Of a DNA stretch of 64,000 bases, positions 60,228-64,000 are shown one piece after another; the stretch's first letter is position 1; each line of letters begins with the position of its first letter. The notes under the pieces were generated by a model. The model had not been told where the DNA came from, did not search any database, and saw only the letters and a program-made list of their open reading frames with translations. This DNA comes from Halorubrum ruber (GTDB lineage Archaea > Halobacteriota > Halobacteria > Halobacteriales > Haloferacaceae), in contig NZ_CP073695.1 in the NCBI RefSeq assembly GCF_018228765.1, positions 2,341,218-2,405,217 of the forward strand. The letters are read 5' to 3'. Both the position numbers and the translations under genes were made by a program.

Positions 60228-61574
60228 TCAGACCAAGGAGGCGCCGTCGAAGTCCGTGCGGCCGTAGTCGACGTCGAGCAGCCGGAGGAGGGTCGGAGCG
60301 ACGTCGAGGAGGTCCGCGTCCTCGACCGTCGCGTCCGGGTGGTCGACGAACAGCGCGGCGTCGTCGAAGGCGTGCATCCCGGTCCGAGGTCCGTTGGGGT
60401 CGAACACGCCGTCGTGGGGGCGGAACCCGGACTTGAGGTCGAACCCGTCGTTCGGGAGGACGACGAGGTCGGGCGCGATAGCCGCGTGGTCGCCGCGGAA
60501 CACCGTCTCGCGGTCGACGACGCGGTCGGCGACCGGGTTCCCGTCGGGGCCGGTCCACGACTCCAGCGCATCGCGCAGCTCCGCGCGCGTCTCCTCGTAC
60601 TCGGACTCGGGGACCGCGCCGTTCGGCTCGCGGCCCTCCACGTTGAGGTAGAAGCGACCGGGAACGAGCGAGTACGCGCGGGCGTCGTCGTCGATGTCGG
60701 CGAGCGCGTCGTGATCGTCGCCCTCGTAGGAGAGCCACCCCTCGCGTTCGAGCCACTCGTTACAGTAGACGTCGTGGCGCAGCCGCCGGAACCCGTGCGT
60801 CGAGCCGACGACGAGCGTGACGTCGTCGGGGAGCGCCTCGCGGACCGTCCCGATGTGGTCGTCGAGCGCGGCGTGGAAGGAGAGCAGCTCCTCGCGGTAC
60901 GTCCCGCCGTCCTCGTAGTCGCCCCACAGGAAGTGGTTGACGCGGTCGGGAGCGGTGAAGACGCCGACGAAGAGGTCCCAGTCGTCGCGCTCGACGTAGC
61001 GCTCGAAGGCCGCGGCCCGGGCGTCGAGCGTCTCGCGAGCGTGTTCCAGGAACGCGGTCTTGTCCGCCTTGTGGCCGAGCTTCGCGTTGACCGACAGCCG
61101 GTAGTCGCTCTCGGTGAGGTTCTCCCGGAGTTCCTCGGGATGCGCGGCCGCGTCGAGGTCGGGCGAGAGGTAGCCGGAGACCATCCGCTGGACGGTCCGC
61201 TGCGGCGGGAACGTGACCGGGACGTTCATCACGGTCGCGTCGAACCCCGCGTCGGTCGCGCGGTCCCACACCCGGGGGGACTGGACGTCTCGGCCCATCG
61301 GCACGTACGTGTCGTAGGAGCCGACCTCGCGGTCCTGGAACCCGTACACGCCCGTCTCGCCGGGGTTCTTTCCGGTCGTGAGGCTCGGCCAGCAGGCGCT
61401 CGACTCCGCCGGGACGATGCTGTCGATCCGTCCGCCCTCGCCGTCGTCCGCGATCGCCGACAGCGTCGGGAACGTCTCCGGGTTGTCGGCGACGAGCCGG
61501 TACGAGAGGCCGTCGATCCCGATGAACGCCACCCGCGGCGTCTCGCTCCCACGCAGCCGGTCGAAGAGGCCCAT
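60228..61574 (-). CDS. Alkaline-phosphatase-superfamily enzyme (phosphodiesterase/sulfatase type)
   Basis: 448 residues. Metal/nucleophile motifs: AFIGIDGLSYRLV (Asp), PAESSACWPSLTTGKNPGET (nucleophile Ser/Thr), GVFTAPDRVNHFLWGDYE (Asp, His), VVGSTHGFRRL (His) and LLDVAPTLLRLLDVDYGRTD at the end. The layout fits type I phosphodiesterase/nucleotide pyrophosphatase-like proteins. No signal peptide, so probably cytoplasmic. In the second metal site the usual SDHG is GSTHG, a small deviation. ATG 61574 starts MGLFDRLRG. Confidence 0.87.
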   Translation of the reverse strand: MGLFDRLRGSETPRVAFIGIDGLSYRLVADNPETFPTLSAIADDGEGGRIDSIVPAESSACWPSLTTGKNPGETGVYGFQDREVGSYDTYVPMGRDVQSPRVWDRATDAGFDATVMNVPVTFPPQRTVQRMVSGYLSPDLDAAAHPEELRENLTESDYRLSVNAKLGHKADKTAFLEHARETLDARAAAFERYVERDDWDLFVGVFTAPDRVNHFLWGDYEDGGTYREELLSFHAALDDHIGTVREALPDDVTLVVGSTHGFRRLRHDVYCNEWLEREGWLSYEGDDHDALADIDDDARAYSLVPGRFYLNVEGREPNGAVPESEYEETRAELRDALESWTGPDGNPVADRVVDRETVFRGDHAAIAPDLVVLPNDGFDLKSGFRPHDGVFDPNGPRTGMHAFDDAALFVDHPDATVEDADLLDVAPTLLRLLDVDYGRTDFDGASLV

Positions 61575-61754
61575 ACACACCCATCCGCGGTCGAGGGCAA
61601 AAGGATTGACATCGGTCGCTCCGCCGAACACGAGGCCGACGGCCCCGAGCGGCGGGCGGTCAACGCCCCGCCGGTAATCGATCGGAGGCGCGTGACGACC
61701 GGGTCGCCGCCTCGCTCGGGAGGCTTTTTATCTGTGACCCTCAGAGGGGCCGAC

Positions 61755-62702
61755 ATGGAGACCCGACGCGTGCTGCTCGTCGACGCGTTCGCCGCGGAGC
61801 CGCTGACCGGGAACGCCGCGGGCGTCGTCCCGGACGCCGAGGGGCTGAGCGACGACCAGATGGCCGCGGTCGCCGCCGAACTCGGCGCCTCGGAGACGGC
61901 GTTTCTGACCGACGGCGACGGGGCGGCCGGTGACGGCGATAACTCGGCCGGCGACGGCGCGGCCGACGACCGGCTCCGCTACTTCTCGCCGACGACGGAG
62001 GTGGACCTCTGCGGGCACGCCACGATCGCGACCTACGGCGCCCTGTTCGCCGAGGGGGCGATCGACGGCGGCGAGCGGACCGTCCGCACGAACGTCGGGG
62101 ACATCACGGTCGCGGTCGACGACGACGACGGGACCGTCTGGATGCGCCAGCAGGCGCCGAGCGTGGAGGTCGTCGACGTCGACCTCGGCCGGGTCGCGGA
62201 CGCGCTCGGCGTCGACCCCGCCGCGCTGCGCGACGTGGGCGCGGACCTCCCCGTCGCGGTCGCGTCGACCGGCCTGCCGTTCCTCGTCGTCCCCGTGAAC
62301 TTCCTCGAACGGCTCGGCGAGGCGGACCCGGACGACGCGGCGGTCGAAGCGCTCGCCGAGGAGTTCGACGCCGCGGGCGTGTACGCGTTCACTTTCGACG
62401 CGCTCGACGCGGACTCGACGCTCCACGGCCGGGCGTTCGTCCCGTCGCTCGGCGTCTCGGAGGACCCGGTCACGGGCACCGCGAGCGGGGCCGTCGGGGG
62501 GTACCTCCGCCGCGTCGACGCCTTCGACGGCGACGAGCCCGACGAGCTCCGGTTCGAGCAGGGCCACTTCGTCGACAGACCGGGACACGTCCGCGTGCGC
62601 GTCGAGGCGGAGGGGGTCCGCGTCGGCGGGCGGGCGATGGTCGCGCTCGACGGCGAGATCCGGATCCCCGACGACGAGGACGACGAGATCATCGAGGCGT
62701 AG
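61755..62702 (+). CDS. PhzF-family isomerase-like protein
   Basis: 315 residues with the two-lobed diaminopimelate-epimerase-like PhzF fold. Catalytic Glu in LGASETAFL, substrate loop FSPTTEVDLCGHATIATYGA, and second-lobe signature SEDPVTGTASGAVGGYLRR. PhzF proteins isomerise hydroxy-anthranilate-type substrates; most members' substrates are unknown. An acidic insertion (DGDGAAGDGDNSAGDGAAD) is halophilic filler. A CTTTTTATC box about 30 bases before ATG 61755 supports the start. Confidence 0.9.
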   Translation: METRRVLLVDAFAAEPLTGNAAGVVPDAEGLSDDQMAAVAAELGASETAFLTDGDGAAGDGDNSAGDGAADDRLRYFSPTTEVDLCGHATIATYGALFAEGAIDGGERTVRTNVGDITVAVDDDDGTVWMRQQAPSVEVVDVDLGRVADALGVDPAALRDVGADLPVAVASTGLPFLVVPVNFLERLGEADPDDAAVEALAEEFDAAGVYAFTFDALDADSTLHGRAFVPSLGVSEDPVTGTASGAVGGYLRRVDAFDGDEPDELRFEQGHFVDRPGHVRVRVEAEGVRVGGRAMVALDGEIRIPDDEDDEIIEA

Positions 62703-62809
62703 GCGGCGTCGGTCGATCGCGGCCGCCGAGCCGATCGCGCCCCGTTACCCGTACCGGACGCCGACACCGGAGACCGAACGTTTAGCATCGCTCGCGACGT
62801 ACCGTGGCT

Positions 62810-63004
62810 ATGGAATTTGACCTTCCACGCGCGGCAGCGATCCTCGTACTGATCGTCGCGATCGGCGCCGGCGGCCTCATCGGCGCGGGGATGATGCCCC
62901 TCCAGACGACGCTGATGATGGTCGTCCCGTCGATGCTCGTCTTCGGCGCGCTCGCGTTCGCGATCGGCGTGAAACACGGCGAGTTCCGGTCGGCACACGC
63001 CTGA
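62810..63004 (+). CDS. Small two-helix membrane protein
   Basis: 64 residues: MEFDLPRAAAILVLIVAIG, then a second hydrophobic segment TLMMVVPSMLVFGALAFAIG and the end VKHGEFRSAHA. Two membrane helices joined by GLIGAGMMPLQT. Conserved-looking but not assigned. ATG 62810 preferred over GTG 62804 because TTTAGC lies about 27 bases upstream. Confidence 0.68.
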   Translation: MEFDLPRAAAILVLIVAIGAGGLIGAGMMPLQTTLMMVVPSMLVFGALAFAIGVKHGEFRSAHA

Positions 63005-63112
63005 ATCGACGCCGAAGACGGAGACGGGTGCCCGACCGCGAAGCGATCAGCCGCGGCCGTCCCCCGACCGGGGATCACGAGCCTTTTGAAACGCCGTTGC
63101 GAACCGAGAGCC

Positions 63113-64000
63113 GTGCTGCCCGGGTCGCCACTCGTCGAACTGCTGTTGATCGCCGGCGGCGTCGCCCTCCTCTACGCCGGCGCCGAACTGCTCGTCGCGG
63201 GCGCGAGGGACCTCGCGCTCGCCGTCGGGCTGAAGGCGTCGACCGTCGGCGTCACCGTCGTGGCGTTCGCGACGACCGCCCCGGAGCTGTTCGTCTCCCT
63301 GCTCGGCGCCGTCACGGTGTCGACCGACATCGGGCTCGGCGCGATCGTCGGCTCGAACATCGCGAACATCGGGCTCGTGTTGGGCGTCTCCGCGCTGATC
63401 CGCCCGCTCGACGTCTCCGACACCGTGTTCCGCCGGGACGTCCCGTTCATGGTGCTGGCCGCGCTGCTGCTCGTCGGCCTCGGCTGGGACGGCCGGGTCG
63501 GGCTCGTCGACGGCGTCGTGTTGCTCGCGGCGCTCGTCGCGTTCACCGCCGCGGTCCTGCGGCGCGTCCAGGAGAACCAGTCCGCGATCACCGACAGCGA
63601 ACGGGACGAGATGCCGGACGCCAAGGCCCGCGACGCCGCGGCGGTCGTCGGCGGCATCGTCGCGCTCGTCCTCGGCTCGCGGTGGCTGATCGACGGCAGC
63701 GAGTCGCTTCTGGCGGCCGCCGGCTTCTCCGACATCTTCATCGGGCTCACGGTGCTGGCGCTCGGCACGTCGCTGCCCGAACTGGCCGCGAGCGTCGTGG
63801 CCGCGGTGCGCGGCGAGGCGGAGTTCAGCGTCGGCAACGTCGTCGGCTCGAACATCTACAACATCCTCGCGGTCATCGGCATCGTCGCCGTGGTGACCCC
63901 CATCGGCGTCGCGCCGGGCGTCCGCAGCTTCGAGTTTCCCGCGCTGCTCGCGTTCACGGCTGCCATCGTCGGGGTGATGGCGTACCGCGAGCGGATCACC
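63113..64000 (+). CDS. Calcium/sodium (CaCA) antiporter, 3' end outside window
   Basis: 296 codons from a GTG start to the window edge, frame still open. Both CaCA alpha repeats are visible: TVVAFATTAPELFVSLLGAV with GAIVGSNIANIGLVLGVSAL, and LTVLALGTSLPELAASVVAA with VGNVVGSNIYNILAVIGIVA. The acidic residues in the PEL segments are the ion ligands. About eight helices lie in the visible part; one or two more are expected. It belongs to the YrbG-like prokaryotic branch. GCCTTTTGAAAC is about 27 bases before the start. Confidence 0.9.
   Translation, partial: MLPGSPLVELLLIAGGVALLYAGAELLVAGARDLALAVGLKASTVGVTVVAFATTAPELFVSLLGAVTVSTDIGLGAIVGSNIANIGLVLGVSALIRPLDVSDTVFRRDVPFMVLAALLLVGLGWDGRVGLVDGVVLLAALVAFTAAVLRRVQENQSAITDSERDEMPDAKARDAAAVVGGIVALVLGSRWLIDGSESLLAAAGFSDIFIGLTVLALGTSLPELAASVVAAVRGEAEFSVGNVVGSNIYNILAVIGIVAVVTPIGVAPGVRSFEFPALLAFTAAIVGVMAYRERIT

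Overview
The window is 64 kb of a high-GC archaeal chromosome, almost certainly a haloarchaeon and most likely a Halorubrum-like member of the Haloferacales. The genus is inferred from gene content and base composition; no search was run. Supporting features are acidic proteins, frequent GTG starts, TATA-like boxes centred about 27 bases before start codons (leaderless transcripts), archaeal DRG and YchF GTPases, Trm5, an archaeal-type prolyl-tRNA synthetase, a PurN-PurH fusion, a ferredoxin-type glutamate synthase, two PGF-CTERM surface proteins, a CrtI-type desaturase and a HEWD small protein.

Layout. Bases 1-15560: DRG GTPase (cut by the edge), YchF, an acetyltransferase, a DUF371 protein, a J-domain/phosphoesterase pair, then a divergent amidohydrolase + MIP18-type protein / zinc alcohol dehydrogenase unit, a lipoprotein, a lone E1-alpha subunit, a flavin oxidoreductase and membrane proteins. 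Bases 16035-23700: a threonine-synthase-like protein that lacks the PLP lysine, a divergent btuF / btuCD cobalamin uptake locus, trm5 and tRNA-Thr. Bases 23750-36900: DUF4112, a membrane-anchored winged-helix protein, a repeat-rich secreted protein, proS, a NUDIX hydrolase, an M42 peptidase, an MFS transporter, an orphan tungstate-binding protein and purNH/purB. Bases 36925-38340: an IS1341-type element (tnpB with putative guide-RNA region). Bases 38395-49220: zinc ribbon protein, membrane proteins, crtI, a metzincin-like lipoprotein, hicB with a frameshifted hicA, tRNA-Ala and an ABC exporter. Bases 49242-64000: gltB, HEWD protein, a composition-mosaic surface glycoprotein, DUF6517 lipoprotein, HNH-like protein, alkaline-phosphatase-fold enzyme, PhzF protein and the start of a CaCA antiporter.

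The most unusual signal is a repeat family present four times (about 809-1387, 15617-15958, 29440-30016, 46525-47003), always in the same orientation and always just before a plus-strand gene. Each copy has one or more 57-bp units carrying a TTATAA(A)-type box, followed by a 240-310 base tail. The tail opens with a 14-bp stem that is perfectly paired in all four copies although its sequence differs: two adjacent base pairs change together. That is covariation evidence for a folded RNA or structured DNA. I do not recognise the family. Other points worth checking are 3'-end duplications behind both tRNA genes, an extended inverted repeat in the amidohydrolase/adh divergent promoter, loss of active-site residues in several enzyme-fold proteins, and the abrupt GC shift inside the surface-protein gene.
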